DNA of 38,311 bases from Chloroflexota bacterium (GCA_027592645.1 JAQCKI010000001.1:1-38311); one strand, 5' to 3'; shown: positions 16,225 to 25,212, numbered from the stretch's first letter. Notes: a model not told the origin generated them from the sequence alone. Numbers and translations are program-made.

Positions 16225-17498
16225 CGCCCACCCCCGAAGAACTTCGAGACCGCCTGGAGAGCCGACGCCAGTTGCTCGACCTCCTCGGTGGTGTTGTAGA
16301 TGTAGAACGAGGCGCGCGCGGTGGCCGGCACGTTCAGCGCGGACATCACCGGCTGAGCGCAGTGGTGGCCCGTGCGGATCGCGATGCCGTACGTGTCCAG
16401 CACCTGGCCGATGTCGTGCGGGTGCACGTCTTCCAGTTCGAATGAGATCACGCCGCCGCGCAGGTCGGCGTCCATGGGACCAAAGATGCTCACCCCCGGC
16501 ACGTCCGAGAGCCTGCGCAGCGCGTAGTCCGTGACCTCACGCTCGTGTGCACGCACGGCGTCCATCCCGAGCGCATCGAGGTAATCGATGGCAGCACCGA
16601 AGGCGATCGCGTCCGCGACGTTGGGCGTGCCCGCCTCGAATTTCGCGGGGACATCCGCCCAGGTCGACCGGTCCATGCTGACGGTCAGGATCATGTCGCC
16701 GCCGCCCATGAACGGGTCCATCGCCTCCAGGAGCGCCATCTTGCCCCAGAGGATGCCGATGCCCGTGGGCCCCAGCATCTTGTGCGAGGAGAAGGCGAGG
16801 AAGTCGATGTCCAGCGCCTGCACGTCCACCGGCATGTGCGGCACGGACTGCGCGCCATCCACCAGCACCGTGGCGCCGTGCGCCTTGGCCAGCGGCACGA
16901 GCACCTCCAGCGGGACGATGCTGCCGAGCGCGTTGGACATCGCCGTGATCGCCAGCAACTTCGTGCGCGGGCCGATGATCTTGCGCGCCACTTCGAGGTC
17001 AAGCGTGCCATCGGGCAGCATCGGGATGTAGCGCAGCACAATCCCGCGCTCGTCGCGCAGCATCTGCCACGGGACGATGTTGGAGTGGTGCTCGATCTCG
17101 GAGATCACCACCTCGTCACCCGCGGCCAGGAACTTCCGAGCCCACGCGTGCGCCACAAGGTTGATCGATTCGGTGGTGTTGCGGGTGAAGATCACCTCTT
17201 CGGTACGGGGGGCGTTGATGAACCGCGCCACCTTCGCCCGCGCCGCCTCGTACAACTCAGTGGACTCCACCGAGAGCGTGTGGACGCCGCGGTGGATGTT
17301 GGCGTTGTGATCGCGGTAGTAGCGGGTCAGTTCCGCGATCACCTGCACCGGCTTCTGGCTGGTGGCGGCGTTGTCCAGGTAGATCAGCGGCACGCCCGGT
17401 GCCACTTCCCGCTTCAAGATCGGGAAGTCGCGACGGATCCGTGCCAGGTCGAACGGCAGCCGCTGCGTCTCGGACGGCGCGTGGTTCAGTCCGGTCAC
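16221..17498 (-). CDS. sufS: Cysteine desulphurase SufS
   Basis: PLP-dependent group II cysteine desulphurase, 425 residues. It takes sulphur from cysteine as an enzyme-bound persulphide for cluster building. The PLP lysine is Lys240 in SSHKMLGPTG and the persulphide-forming Cys380 lies in RTGHHCAQPVM. The N-terminus IYLDNAATSQKP and the H-SNIVPW segment are typical. I chose GTG 17498 because it overlaps the upstream Rieske-gene stop (GTGA) and a GAGG sits eight bases upstream; GTG 17513 would add five residues inside the previous gene. It pairs with sufU, which overlaps its 3' end. Confidence 0.94.
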   Translation of the reverse strand: MTGLNHAPSETQRLPFDLARIRRDFPILKREVAPGVPLIYLDNAATSQKPVQVIAELTRYYRDHNANIHRGVHTLSVESTELYEAARAKVARFINAPRTEEVIFTRNTTESINLVAHAWARKFLAAGDEVVISEIEHHSNIVPWQMLRDERGIVLRYIPMLPDGTLDLEVARKIIGPRTKLLAITAMSNALGSIVPLEVLVPLAKAHGATVLVDGAQSVPHMPVDVQALDIDFLAFSSHKMLGPTGIGILWGKMALLEAMDPFMGGGDMILTVSMDRSTWADVPAKFEAGTPNVADAIAFGAAIDYLDALGMDAVRAHEREVTDYALRRLSDVPGVSIFGPMDADLRGGVISFELEDVHPHDIGQVLDTYGIAIRTGHHCAQPVMSALNVPATARASFYIYNTTEEVEQLASALQAVSKFFGGGR

Positions 17499-17812
17499 TC
17501 GGACGCCTCGCACTCCACGAACACGTCGTCACCGTCCACGGTGACGCGGTAGGCCTGCACGTTGCGCACGGCCGGGAGCGAGAGCACACGGCCCGTCTTC
17601 GCGTCGAAGGCGGCGCCGTGGCGCGGGCAGATCACCCGCCCGTTGCGCAGACGGCCTTCGCCCAGCGGCCCGTCGTCATGCGTGCAGCGGTTGTCGATAG
17701 CGTACAGCTCGCCATCCACGTTGCTCATTGCCATCGACCGGCCGCCGCACTCCACCACGCGAACCTCCCCCACGGGGATATCCGAGGTGGACGCGACACG
17801 CTCATTGCTCAC
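17495..17812 (-). CDS. Rieske-type [2Fe-2S] ferredoxin in the SUF operon
   Basis: 105-residue soluble Rieske ferredoxin. The four ligands are intact: Cys43 and His45 in CTH, Cys62 and His65 in CPRHG. It has the non-disulphide form (CPRHG, not CPCHG), so it is of the dioxygenase/NirD ferredoxin type. It sits between sufD and sufS and is coupled to sufS (GTGA overlap), so it probably serves as an electron carrier for cluster assembly, or is an early client. The start is GTG 17812 with GAGGA five bases upstream; an ATG just inside is out of frame. Chance of being a dioxygenase ferredoxin is low given the context. Confidence 0.9.
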   Translation of the reverse strand: MSNERVASTSDIPVGEVRVVECGGRSMAMSNVDGELYAIDNRCTHDDGPLGEGRLRNGRVICPRHGAAFDAKTGRVLSLPAVRNVQAYRVTVDGDDVFVECEASE

Positions 17813-17845
17813 GCAGTCCTCAAATCCATGGACGCTGCGCGCCGC

Positions 17846-19066
17846 CTAGAAGGCGGCGACGGACAGCTTCCGCTCGACCTCGGCCTCGAGCTCGGCCTCC
17901 AGCACGACATCATCGATGTCGCGCGCGATGGAGGAGAAGAAGCCGGCGACGAGCAGCTTCATGGCGGCACGGTTGTCCAGGCCGCGGCTCTGGAGGTAGA
18001 ACAGCGCCTCCTGGTCCACCGGTCCCACCGTGGCACCGTGGCCGCAGCGGGTGACATCGTTCGTCAGGATCTCCAGCACCGGGTCAGAGTCCGCCTTGGC
18101 GTGCTTCGACAGCAGCAGGTTGCGGTTCTCCTGCACGGCGTCCGCACCCTTGGCCGTCTCTTCCACACGGGTCACCCCGTAGTAGGCAGCGCGCGAGGCG
18201 CCGGCCAGTGCCGTCTTGATCGCGACACTGGAGACGGTGCGCGGGGCGATGTGGTCCTGGTACGTCACGAAGTCGAAGTGCTGGTCGCGGTCGCCCAGCG
18301 CCACGCCACGGATCGTGGAGGAGGCACCCTCGCCCTCCAGCAGCGTCTCGAAGGTCTGCTTCAGCAGCAGGCCACCGAGCGCCAGCGTGTTCACCTTGAT
18401 GTCCGCGCTCTTGCCGGCCATCGCCCGCACAATCGCGAACTCCTGCGTCTGGGGACCCCAGCGCACGTCGAAGGCGAGTCGCACGCGCGAGTCGGCGTCG
18501 GCGACGACCTCAACCACCGTCGAAGCGAGCAGCGCCGCCTCGGTGGAGGTGGCGTGGATCACCACGGACACCTCGCTCCCAGCCTCCGCGACGATCAGGA
18601 CGCGAGGGAAGATTGCCCCCTGCGAGCCCTCGAGCGTGATCGAGACGGGGCCGGCGAAGGTCTTGCCGCGCGGCGCGTGGATGAACGCCCCGCCGGTCCA
18701 GAGCGCAGCGTTGGCGGCCACGAACTTGCCCTCGGTCGCGTGGACGACGCTGCCGAGGCGGGCTTCCACCACCGCGGCCTGCGCGGAGTCCATCAGCGCA
18801 TGGCTAATGGTGCCGGCGAAGCCGCCCTCGGGAGCCTCACCTTCCACCACCGGCGCGAAGTGCTGATCCGGCGCGAACGCGTCGATCTCCAGCCCGGCCA
18901 GTTTCGTGTACTTCCAGGGACGCAGCGCCGGGGTCGGCATCGGCGTCACCTCGAAGGCGCGCGCGGCCTCGGCGCGGGCGTGGCCCAGCCACTCCGGCTC
19001 GCCACGGCCGCGAGAGGCGGTGATCGCCTGCTCCGGCGCGTACTGCGCGGCCTGTGCGCCCGCCAT
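17846..19066 (-). CDS. sufD: SUF scaffold subunit SufD
   Basis: 406-residue component of the SufBC2D scaffold for nascent Fe-S clusters. The N-terminus is short and Ala-rich. The C-terminal beta-helix region is well conserved: LGDRDQHFDFVTYQDH, SRAAYYGVTRVEETAKGADA, and TRCGHGATVGPVDQEALFYL with the conserved His in CGHGAT. It then ends in FSSIARDIDDVVLE. It overlaps sufB by one base (TAATG) and lies 33 bases before the Rieske ferredoxin gene. It is distinguished from SufB by length and by the C-terminal DDVVLEAELEAEVERKL segment in place of SufB's [18 protein letters not shown]. Confidence 0.94.
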   Translation of the reverse strand: MAGAQAAQYAPEQAITASRGRGEPEWLGHARAEAARAFEVTPMPTPALRPWKYTKLAGLEIDAFAPDQHFAPVVEGEAPEGGFAGTISHALMDSAQAAVVEARLGSVVHATEGKFVAANAALWTGGAFIHAPRGKTFAGPVSITLEGSQGAIFPRVLIVAEAGSEVSVVIHATSTEAALLASTVVEVVADADSRVRLAFDVRWGPQTQEFAIVRAMAGKSADIKVNTLALGGLLLKQTFETLLEGEGASSTIRGVALGDRDQHFDFVTYQDHIAPRTVSSVAIKTALAGASRAAYYGVTRVEETAKGADAVQENRNLLLSKHAKADSDPVLEILTNDVTRCGHGATVGPVDQEALFYLQSRGLDNRAAMKLLVAGFFSSIARDIDDVVLEAELEAEVERKLSVAAF

Positions 19067-20484
19067 TAGCCCACCGCCCCTTCCATCTGGAGCTCGATCA
19101 GCCGGTTCAGCTCGATCGCGTACTCCATCGGGAGTTCCTTCACGATCGGCTCCACGAAGCCGGCCACCACCATCTTGGCCGCGGACTCCTCGTCGATGCC
19201 TCGCGACATCAAGTAGAAGAGCTGGTCCTCGCCCAACTTGGAGACGGAGGCCTCGTGGCCGATGTTCACCTGCTCCTCACCGATCTCCATCGTCGGGTAG
19301 GTGTCGGAGCGGGAGAGTTCGTCGATCAGCAGCGCGTCACAGCGCACGGTGGAGCGCGAGTTCGTCGCGCCTTCGTACACCTTCAGCAAGCCGCGGTAGG
19401 AGGTGCGCCCGGCACCGCGCGAGACGGACTTGGAGACAATGGCGCTGGTGGTGTTCGGCGCCACGTGGACGATCTTGCCGCCCGCGTCCTGGTGCTGGCC
19501 GTCGCCGGCAAAGGCCAGCGACAGGATCTCGCCATGCGCACCCTCGCCCATCAGGTAGACGGAGGGGTACTTCATGGTCAGCTTGGAGCCCAGGTTGCCG
19601 TCCACCCACTCCATAACCGCGTTCTCGTACGCGTACGCGCGCTTGGTCACCAGGTTGTAGACGTTGTTGGACCAGTTCTGGATCGTCGTGTAGCGGACGC
19701 GCGCGTCCTTCTTCACCACGATCTCGACCACGGCCGAGTGCAGCGATGAGGTGCTGTAGATGGGGGCGGTGCAGCCCTCCACGTAATGCACGTACGAGCC
19801 CTCGTCCGCGATGATCAGCGTCCGCTCGAACTGGCCCATGTTCTCCGTGTTGATGCGGAAGTAGGCCTGCAGCGGGATGTCCACCTTCACGCCCTTGGGC
19901 ACGTAGATGAACGACCCACCGGACCACACGGCGGAGTTCAGCGCCGCGTAGCGGTTGTCGCCGGCCGGGATGATGGTGCCGAAGTACTCCTGCACCAGTT
20001 CCGGGTACTCAGCGAGCCCCTGGTCCATGCCCAGGAAGACCACGCCCTGCTTGGCCAGGTCCTCCCGGATGTTGTGGTAGACCACCTCTGAGTCGTACTG
20101 CGCACCGGCGCCGGCCAGGAACTGGCGCTCCGCCTCTGGGATGCCCAGCTTGTCAAAGGTGTTCTTGATGTAGTCCGGCACGTCCTCCCAATTGGTGGAG
20201 TCTGTGTCGGTCGCGCGGACGTAGTAGTGGATGCCATCGAAGTTGATCGCGTCCAGCAGTTCCGGGGAGCCGGCCCACTTGGGGTCATCCAGGGTCAGGA
20301 ACGTCCGGTAGGCGTCCAGCCGCTGCTCCAGCATCCACGCCGGCTCGTTCTTCATGGCGGACATCTGGCGGAGGAGGTTCTCGTCCAGGCCCTTGTCGGC
20401 CATGAAGAGCGGCTTCTCGTCGTCGTGGAAGCCCCACTTGTAGTCGCCTACCACCTGGCCCGCAGACGGGTTCACTGGGGTCAC
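19066..20484 (-). CDS. sufB: SUF scaffold subunit SufB
   Basis: 472 residues, the expected SufB length. N-terminal region contains [20 protein letters not shown], the central part [20 protein letters not shown], and the C-terminal [20 protein letters not shown] with [26 protein letters not shown] carries the conserved core Cys. SufB builds the nascent cluster with SufD and SufC. Start is GTG 20484, overlapping the sufC stop by GTGA, with an AGAGGTGG-like site upstream. It is the most conserved gene of the operon; identification is secure. Confidence 0.96.
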   Translation of the reverse strand: MTPVNPSAGQVVGDYKWGFHDDEKPLFMADKGLDENLLRQMSAMKNEPAWMLEQRLDAYRTFLTLDDPKWAGSPELLDAINFDGIHYYVRATDTDSTNWEDVPDYIKNTFDKLGIPEAERQFLAGAGAQYDSEVVYHNIREDLAKQGVVFLGMDQGLAEYPELVQEYFGTIIPAGDNRYAALNSAVWSGGSFIYVPKGVKVDIPLQAYFRINTENMGQFERTLIIADEGSYVHYVEGCTAPIYSTSSLHSAVVEIVVKKDARVRYTTIQNWSNNVYNLVTKRAYAYENAVMEWVDGNLGSKLTMKYPSVYLMGEGAHGEILSLAFAGDGQHQDAGGKIVHVAPNTTSAIVSKSVSRGAGRTSYRGLLKVYEGATNSRSTVRCDALLIDELSRSDTYPTMEIGEEQVNIGHEASVSKLGEDQLFYLMSRGIDEESAAKMVVAGFVEPIVKELPMEYAIELNRLIELQMEGAVG

Positions 20485-21260
20485 GATGCCACCTCTTCCA
20501 GGAGCCCAAGCTCCTTCATGATCGGGTCGTAGCCGCCGGCTTCGATCTCCTTGGCGAGCGAGAAGTCACCGGACTTCACGATGCGCCCGGCCACCAGTAC
20601 GTGGACGAAGTCCGGCTGTACGTAGTCCAGGATGCGTTCGTAGTGGGTGATGATCAGGATGCCCATGTCCGGCCGCTTCAGGGCGTTCACGCCCTCCGCC
20701 ACCGTGCGCAGCGCGTCCACGTCCAGGCCGGAGTCCGTCTCGTCGAGGATCGCGAGGTCGGGCTTGAGCATCCCCATCTGGAGGATCTCGGCGCGCTTCT
20801 TCTCACCGCCGGAGAAGCCATCGTTCACGTAGCGGCGGGCGAAGTCTTCCGACATCTTCAGGTTGGCCAGCGTCTCCCGCAGTTCCGCGATGAACTCGCG
20901 GGCGGGCACTTCCTCGCCGCGACGCGCCTTCAGCGCCTCGCGGAGCAGGTTCACCATCGTCACGCCGGGGATCGTGGTGGGGTACTGGAAGGAGAGGAAG
21001 ATGCCCTGGCGCGCACGCGCGTCTGCGGTGAGGGCAGTGATGTCCTGACCCTGGTAGATCACCTGGCCGCTGTCCACTTTGTAGGTGGGGCTGCCGGCGA
21101 TGGTGCTGGCCAGCGTGCTCTTGCCGGAGCCGTTGGGCCCCATGAGCGCGTGAATCTCGCCCGGGCGGATCGTCAGGTCAACACCCTTCACGATCTGGAT
21201 GTCGGGCTTCTCAGTGATGCTGACCTTCAGGTCGCGCAGTTCCAGGATTGGGTTACTCAT
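20481..21260 (-). CDS. sufC: SUF ATPase SufC
   Basis: 259-residue ABC-type ATPase that drives SufBCD. Walker A is GPNGSGKST, signature is [14 protein letters not shown], and Walker B with the D-loop is [17 protein letters not shown], where the ETDSGLD sequence is diagnostic for SufC. There are no membrane segments, and it is a soluble partner of SufB/SufD. It starts at ATG 21260, overlapping the end of sufR by eight bases, and ends in a GTGA overlap with sufB. The order sufC before sufB and sufD differs from sufBDC common in actinobacteria, but resembles sufCBD of Firmicutes-like and cyanobacterial arrangements. Confidence 0.96.
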   Translation of the reverse strand: MSNPILELRDLKVSITEKPDIQIVKGVDLTIRPGEIHALMGPNGSGKSTLASTIAGSPTYKVDSGQVIYQGQDITALTADARARQGIFLSFQYPTTIPGVTMVNLLREALKARRGEEVPAREFIAELRETLANLKMSEDFARRYVNDGFSGGEKKRAEILQMGMLKPDLAILDETDSGLDVDALRTVAEGVNALKRPDMGILIITHYERILDYVQPDFVHVLVAGRIVKSGDFSLAKEIEAGGYDPIMKELGLLEEVAS

Positions 21261-21969
21261 TGGACGTTGCTGTCCCCTTCTGGGCGACGACCGGGATGAT
21301 GCCCCCGGCCCGTTGAATGGATTCGCCTTGCTCGTGTTTGGACACGAGGTATTCGCACACCTGGCCGCCTTCGGCGACCGTCATGACCTGTTCCACCGGC
21401 GCGCCGAGCAGGAGCTCAATCGCGCGACGGTCCGCCGCGCAGCACGCGTGGGTCTCCATCGCCGTGGAGCGGTACGGGCAGCCGCTGTTCCGCAGCCGGA
21501 AGAAGTCGCCTTCGTCCTCCACCTCCTGCAGGATGCCCTCGTCACTCAGCGCGACGATCACCTGGTGGACGCGTTCGTCCAGGCCGAGTGCCGTCACCTG
21601 TCCGCGGTGCTCGTCCGCGACGGACTGCGCCACGTGGTCAAACAAGCGGTCGAGCAGGCCCCGGCCGTCCTGGCCGCCGACCTCCTCCGCCGTCAGATTC
21701 GACAGCGCGGGCGACAGCCGGCCCAGCAGCCGCTGATAGTGGGCGGCGGAGCGTTCCTCTTCGCCGTCCTCGCTCAACGTGTAGAGCGTGACCGGGCGGC
21801 CTCGAGGCTGTCGCTGGAAGCGGGAGACCAGCAGGCCGTCCGCGACCATGATGTCCAGGTGCCGCCGGATGGAGCCTTCCGAGACGCCCACGATCTCTGA
21901 CAGCTCCGACACGGAGGATTCTCCGCGCTCGTGTAGCAGTCGCATGACCTGGTCTCGTGTGCGTTCCAT
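21253..21969 (-). CDS. sufR: SufR-like Fe-S sensing transcriptional regulator
   Basis: 238-residue winged-helix repressor, the likely regulator of the SUF operon it begins. The N-terminal DeoR/ArsR-type helix-turn-helix is RGESSVSELSEIVGVSEGSI, followed by the wing GRPVTLYTL. The C-terminal part has cysteines Cys164, Cys176, Cys177 and Cys205; Cys164 and Cys177 are spaced C-x12-C as in SufR, which binds a [4Fe-4S] cluster and represses when the cluster is present. The third Cys of the cyanobacterial pattern is missing, so ligands may differ. I chose Met 21969: the predicted promoter's -10 box lies two bases before ATG 21996, so a transcript would not contain that codon with a leader, and GGGGA precedes 21969. 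Confidence 0.88.
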   Translation of the reverse strand: MERTRDQVMRLLHERGESSVSELSEIVGVSEGSIRRHLDIMVADGLLVSRFQRQPRGRPVTLYTLSEDGEEERSAAHYQRLLGRLSPALSNLTAEEVGGQDGRGLLDRLFDHVAQSVADEHRGQVTALGLDERVHQVIVALSDEGILQEVEDEGDFFRLRNSGCPYRSTAMETHACCAADRRAIELLLGAPVEQVMTVAEGGQVCEYLVSKHEQGESIQRAGGIIPVVAQKGTATSNE

Positions 21970-21998
21970 ACCGTTCGTTCCCCGCTCGCTCTCCATCT

Positions 21999-22027
21999 AG
22001 CCTATGGCGCACAGGCCCGCCGGTCAA
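21999..22027 (-). promoter_or_regulatory. Promoter of the suf operon
   Basis: On the minus strand TTGACC (22022-22027) and TAGGCT (21999-22004) are separated by exactly 17 bases. The -35 box matches consensus at 5 of 6; the -10 is weaker. It lies directly before sufR. Confidence 0.6.
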
Positions 22028-22043
22028 CATTTCTTGCATTTAT

Positions 22044-22066
22044 TGCGTACTAATCAGAGATACGCA
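22044..22066. promoter_or_regulatory. Inverted repeat upstream of suf promoter (candidate operator)
   Basis: TGCGTA (22044-22049) and TACGCA (22061-22066) are perfect inverted half-sites with an 11-base AT-rich spacer, 17 bp centre to centre, placed just upstream of the suf -35 box. This suits a dimeric winged-helix protein such as SufR or an Fe-responsive regulator. It could instead serve the divergent MaoC-family gene. Confidence 0.45.
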
Positions 22067-22206
22067 CGCGGGCTGCCTCCGCGATGAAGCGTGTACTCAA
22101 TCCGCGGTGCCCGCCCTCGTGGATTTGTCGCCCGGTGAGCGCCCTCGTACGATGCCCGGCGACGCACTGGCGCGCCCCATCGGGCCGCCGCGGATCGGAG
22201 GGCGTG

Positions 22207-22629
22207 ATGGCCGATGACGTTCAGGGGCTGACGGTGGGCTCAGTGGCCACGTTCAGCAAGGCGGTCACGCAGGAGGACATTGACCTCTTCGCCCGGGTGA
22301 CCGGCGATACCAACCCGCTGCACTCGGACGCCGCCTACGCGGCCCGGACGCGCTTCAAGGCGCCGATTGCGCACGGCATGTTCGGTGCCGGCGTGATCTC
22401 AGCGGCGCTGGGGACCAAACTCGCTCCGCAGTCCGTGGTGATCTACATGGCGCAGAACCTGCAGTTCCGCGGCCCGGTGAAGGCCGGCGACACGATCACG
22501 GCGACCGTCACGGTCACCAAGGTCGACGCAGAGCGCAGCCGCCTCTCGCTGGATACGATAGTGACGAACCAGGACGCCGCCGAGGTGATCCGTGGGGACG
22601 CGATGGTGATGGTGGAGGCGCTGGGATAG
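22207..22629 (+). CDS. MaoC-type hotdog hydratase/dehydratase
   Basis: 140-residue single-hotdog protein of the R-specific enoyl-CoA hydratase type. The catalytic motif is GDTNPLHSDAAYAA (Asp and His), and HGMFGAGVISAALG follows in the hot-dog helix. It would add water to a trans-2-enoyl-CoA, or remove it from a 3-hydroxyacyl-CoA. The start is ATG 22207, with GGAGG (22197-22201) upstream; an in-frame ATG at 22084 has no good site. The next gene, an acyl-CoA mutase, starts 49 bases later, so an operon for acyl-CoA interconversion is likely. Confidence 0.88.
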   Translation: MADDVQGLTVGSVATFSKAVTQEDIDLFARVTGDTNPLHSDAAYAARTRFKAPIAHGMFGAGVISAALGTKLAPQSVVIYMAQNLQFRGPVKAGDTITATVTVTKVDAERSRLSLDTIVTNQDAAEVIRGDAMVMVEALG

Positions 22630-22678
22630 CGCCACACCGCGCGCGTCCGCCGCACCTCGACCAACACGGGACCAGCCG

Positions 22679-24367
22679 ATGAGCACTCCAGCCAGTACCG
22701 GGGACAACCTGGCCGCCGTTCGTGCGGCCCGCGACGCGTGGGAGAACGAGGCGGTGGCGAAGGTGCTCGCCCGCTTCCCGGAGCGCCGCAAGCAGTTCGT
22801 GTCGTCCTCCGCCTCGCAGGAGCGCCTCTACACCCCCGATGACGTCGGTGGTGGCGGCTACCTGGAAGACGTGGGCTTCCCCGGCCAGTTCCCCTTCACC
22901 CGTGGCGTGCAGCCGACGATGTACCGCGGTCGCCTGTGGACCATGCGGCAGTACGCCGGCTTCGGCACGGCCGAGGAGTCCAATCAGCGCTTCAAGCACC
23001 TGATCGCCAACGGCCAGACCGGCCTGTCGGTTGCCTTCGACCTCCCCACCCAGACCGGGTACGACTCGGACGACCCGATGGCGATCGGCGAGGTGGGCCA
23101 GGTGGGCGTGGCGGTGGACACGCTGGCGGACATGGAGACGCTGTTCAGCGGCATCCCGCTGGACCAGATCTCCACGTCGATGACGATCAACGCGCCGGCA
23201 TCGATGCTAGTCGCGATGTACCTCGTCGCCGCGGAGAAGCAGGGCCACGCGCGCAGCGTGGCCACGGGCACCTCGCAGAACGACGTGTTGAAGGAGTACG
23301 TGGCCCGCGGCACGTACATCTTCCCGCCGCAGCAGTCCGTCCGGCTGGCCGCGAACCTGATCAACTTCTGCTCCGCGGAGGCGCCGAGGTTCAACTCGAT
23401 CTCCGTCTCCGGCTACCACATCCGCGAGGCCGGCTCGACCGCCGCGCAGGAGATCGGCTTCGCCTTCGCGAACGCCATCGCCTACCTGGAGGAGTGCCGC
23501 CGCCAGGGTGGCGACCTGAACCAGAGCGCGCAGGGCGTCTCCTGGATCTTCAACACCCACAACCACTTCTTCGAGGAGGTGGCGAAGTACCGCGCCCTCC
23601 GCCGCCTCTGGGCGCGACTGATGGTGGAGCGCTTCGGCATCACCAACCCGAACGCACAGATGCTCCGCACCCACACGCAGACCGGCGGCTCCACGCTGAC
23701 GGCGCAGCAGCCGAAGAACAACATCGCCCGCGCGGCGCTGCAGGCGCTCGCGGCGGTCGTCGGCGGGGTGCAGTCGCTCGCGCTCTCCTGCTACGACGAG
23801 GCGCTGGCGCTGCCGACCGAGGAGGCGCAGCAGATCGCGCTCCGGACCCAGCAGATCATCGCGTTCGAGTCGGGCGCGGCGGACACCATCGACCCGCTCG
23901 CCGGTTCGTACTACGTCGAGTCGCTGACCAACGCCCTGGAGGCGGAGGCGCGCAAGATCATGGACCGCATCGATGACCTCGGCGGGGCGGTCGCGGCGAT
24001 CGAGCAGGGCTGGATGCAGGCCGAGATCCAGGAAGCCTCCATGCGCTGGCAGCGCGAGGTGGAGTCGAAGGACCGGATCATCGTCGGCGTGAACGATTAC
24101 ATCGACCCGAACGAGGACGCGACGCCGATCTTCCGCCCGAACCTGGCGGTGGTCGCGAACCAGCTGGACCGCCTGAAGAAGGTGCGCGCCGGGCGCGACC
24201 AGGGGGCGGTGGACGCCTCGCTCGCCCGCCTGCGGGAAGCCTCCCGAGGCGACGAGAACCTGATGGAGCCGATCATCGAAGCCGTGCGGGCGTATGCCAC
24301 CATCGGCGAGATGTGCGGGGTACTGCGGCAGGAGTGGGGCGAGTACATTCCGCCCACGGTCGTCTAG
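22679..24367 (+). CDS. Methylmalonyl-CoA mutase large (catalytic) subunit, without B12 domain
   Basis: 562-residue TIM-barrel subunit of a coenzyme-B12-dependent acyl-CoA mutase. It lacks the C-terminal cobalamin-binding domain (no DxHxxG), so the B12 subunit must be encoded elsewhere. Signature: TMYRGRLWTMRQYAGFGTAE and the SVAFDLPTQTGYDSDDP loop. From memory of the Propionibacterium enzyme, Tyr92, Gln200, Arg210 and His247 match its Tyr89, Gln197, Arg207 and His244. Tyr92 in RQYAGF favours methylmalonyl-CoA over 2-hydroxyisobutyryl- (Ile) or isobutyryl-CoA (Phe) mutases. Gln78 replaces the Tyr75 of that enzyme, as in many two-subunit mutases. ATG 22679 is the natural start. Neighbours MaoC and FabG suggest propionate or branched-chain metabolism. 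Confidence 0.92.
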   Translation: MSTPASTGDNLAAVRAARDAWENEAVAKVLARFPERRKQFVSSSASQERLYTPDDVGGGGYLEDVGFPGQFPFTRGVQPTMYRGRLWTMRQYAGFGTAEESNQRFKHLIANGQTGLSVAFDLPTQTGYDSDDPMAIGEVGQVGVAVDTLADMETLFSGIPLDQISTSMTINAPASMLVAMYLVAAEKQGHARSVATGTSQNDVLKEYVARGTYIFPPQQSVRLAANLINFCSAEAPRFNSISVSGYHIREAGSTAAQEIGFAFANAIAYLEECRRQGGDLNQSAQGVSWIFNTHNHFFEEVAKYRALRRLWARLMVERFGITNPNAQMLRTHTQTGGSTLTAQQPKNNIARAALQALAAVVGGVQSLALSCYDEALALPTEEAQQIALRTQQIIAFESGAADTIDPLAGSYYVESLTNALEAEARKIMDRIDDLGGAVAAIEQGWMQAEIQEASMRWQREVESKDRIIVGVNDYIDPNEDATPIFRPNLAVVANQLDRLKKVRAGRDQGAVDASLARLREASRGDENLMEPIIEAVRAYATIGEMCGVLRQEWGEYIPPTVV

Positions 24368-24462
24368 AGTCGGCCGAGGTTCGATCAGGACAGTGAACAA
24401 CGCCTCGCTCCGGTGAGGATCAATTGGGCCGCCGGCGGCGGGCCACAGGGGGAGGACGACGC

Positions 24463-25212
24463 ATGGCAGGGGCACTGGACGGCCAGGTGGCGGTAGTGAC
24501 GGGCGGCAGCCGCGGTATTGGCCGCGCCTGCGCGGTGGGACTCGCGCGCGAGGGCGCCAGCGTGGTGATCAACTACACCGCCAACGCGGCCGCCGCGGAG
24601 GAAGCCAAGAAGGAGTGCGAGGCCGCCGGTGCCAAGGCGATCATCCTGCAGGCGGATGTCTCCGACGCCGCGCAGGCGAAGGCGCTGATCGAGACGGCCG
24701 CGAAGGAGTTCGGCAAGGTCGACATCCTGATTAACAACGCCGGGATCAACCGCGACCGCACCATCCAGCGGATGTCGGTGGAGGAGTGGGACACCGTCGT
24801 GCAGACGGACCTCTCGTCGATCTTCTACACCACGAACGCGGCACTCGGCGGCATGCGGGAGCGCAACTACGGGCGCATCATCAACATCTCGTCCGTCATC
24901 GGGCAGATGGGCAACGTGGGCCAGGCGAACTACTCGGCGGCCAAGGCCGGCATGATCGCCTTCACCAAGACCGCCGCCAAGGAACTCGCGCGCTTCGGCA
25001 TTACCGTGAACGCGGTCTGCCCGGGCTTCGTGGAGACCGACATGGTGGCGGCGCTCGGCGACGACATCAAGACCACGCTCATCGGCCAGATCCCGCTCGG
25101 CCGCTTCGGCACCGCCGAGGAGGTCGCGGACACCGTGGTCTTCATCTGCAAGCCCAGCGGTGCCTGGTACACCGGCGCGCAGTTCAGCATGAACGGCGGC
25201 CAGTACATGTAG
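24463..25212 (+). CDS. SDR-family 3-oxoacyl-ACP / acetoacetyl-CoA reductase (FabG/PhaB-like)
   Basis: 249-residue NAD(P)H-dependent ketoreductase. N-terminal TGGSRGIGRA (13-22) binds the cofactor, NNAG lies at 91-94, and the catalytic set is Ser144, Tyr157 and Lys161 (YSAAK). The C-terminus GAWYTGAQFSMNGGQYM is PhaB/FabG-like. The start ATG 24463 has GGAGG nine bases upstream; the TTG start further upstream lacks one. Pairing with MaoC-type hydratase and mutase suggests reduction of 3-oxoacyl-CoA, possibly to the (R)-hydroxy form for polyhydroxyalkanoate or acyl turnover; a general fatty-acid FabG is an alternative. It is the last gene before a terminator. Confidence 0.9.
   Translation: MAGALDGQVAVVTGGSRGIGRACAVGLAREGASVVINYTANAAAAEEAKKECEAAGAKAIILQADVSDAAQAKALIETAAKEFGKVDILINNAGINRDRTIQRMSVEEWDTVVQTDLSSIFYTTNAALGGMRERNYGRIINISSVIGQMGNVGQANYSAAKAGMIAFTKTAAKELARFGITVNAVCPGFVETDMVAALGDDIKTTLIGQIPLGRFGTAEEVADTVVFICKPSGAWYTGAQFSMNGGQYM

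Noticed and set aside
17399-19069. Long open frame on the plus strand across sufD and the Rieske gene (556 codons)
   Set aside because: Antisense shadow of the SUF operon; the peptide is His/Arg/Gly-rich without a family.
24370-24462. GGTTCGATC and a 12-bp palindrome GCCGCCGGCGGC (24428-24439) in the gap before the reductase gene, as tRNA or operator
   Set aside because: No cloverleaf can be folded around the GGTTCGA, and the GC palindrome is expected by chance in this composition.
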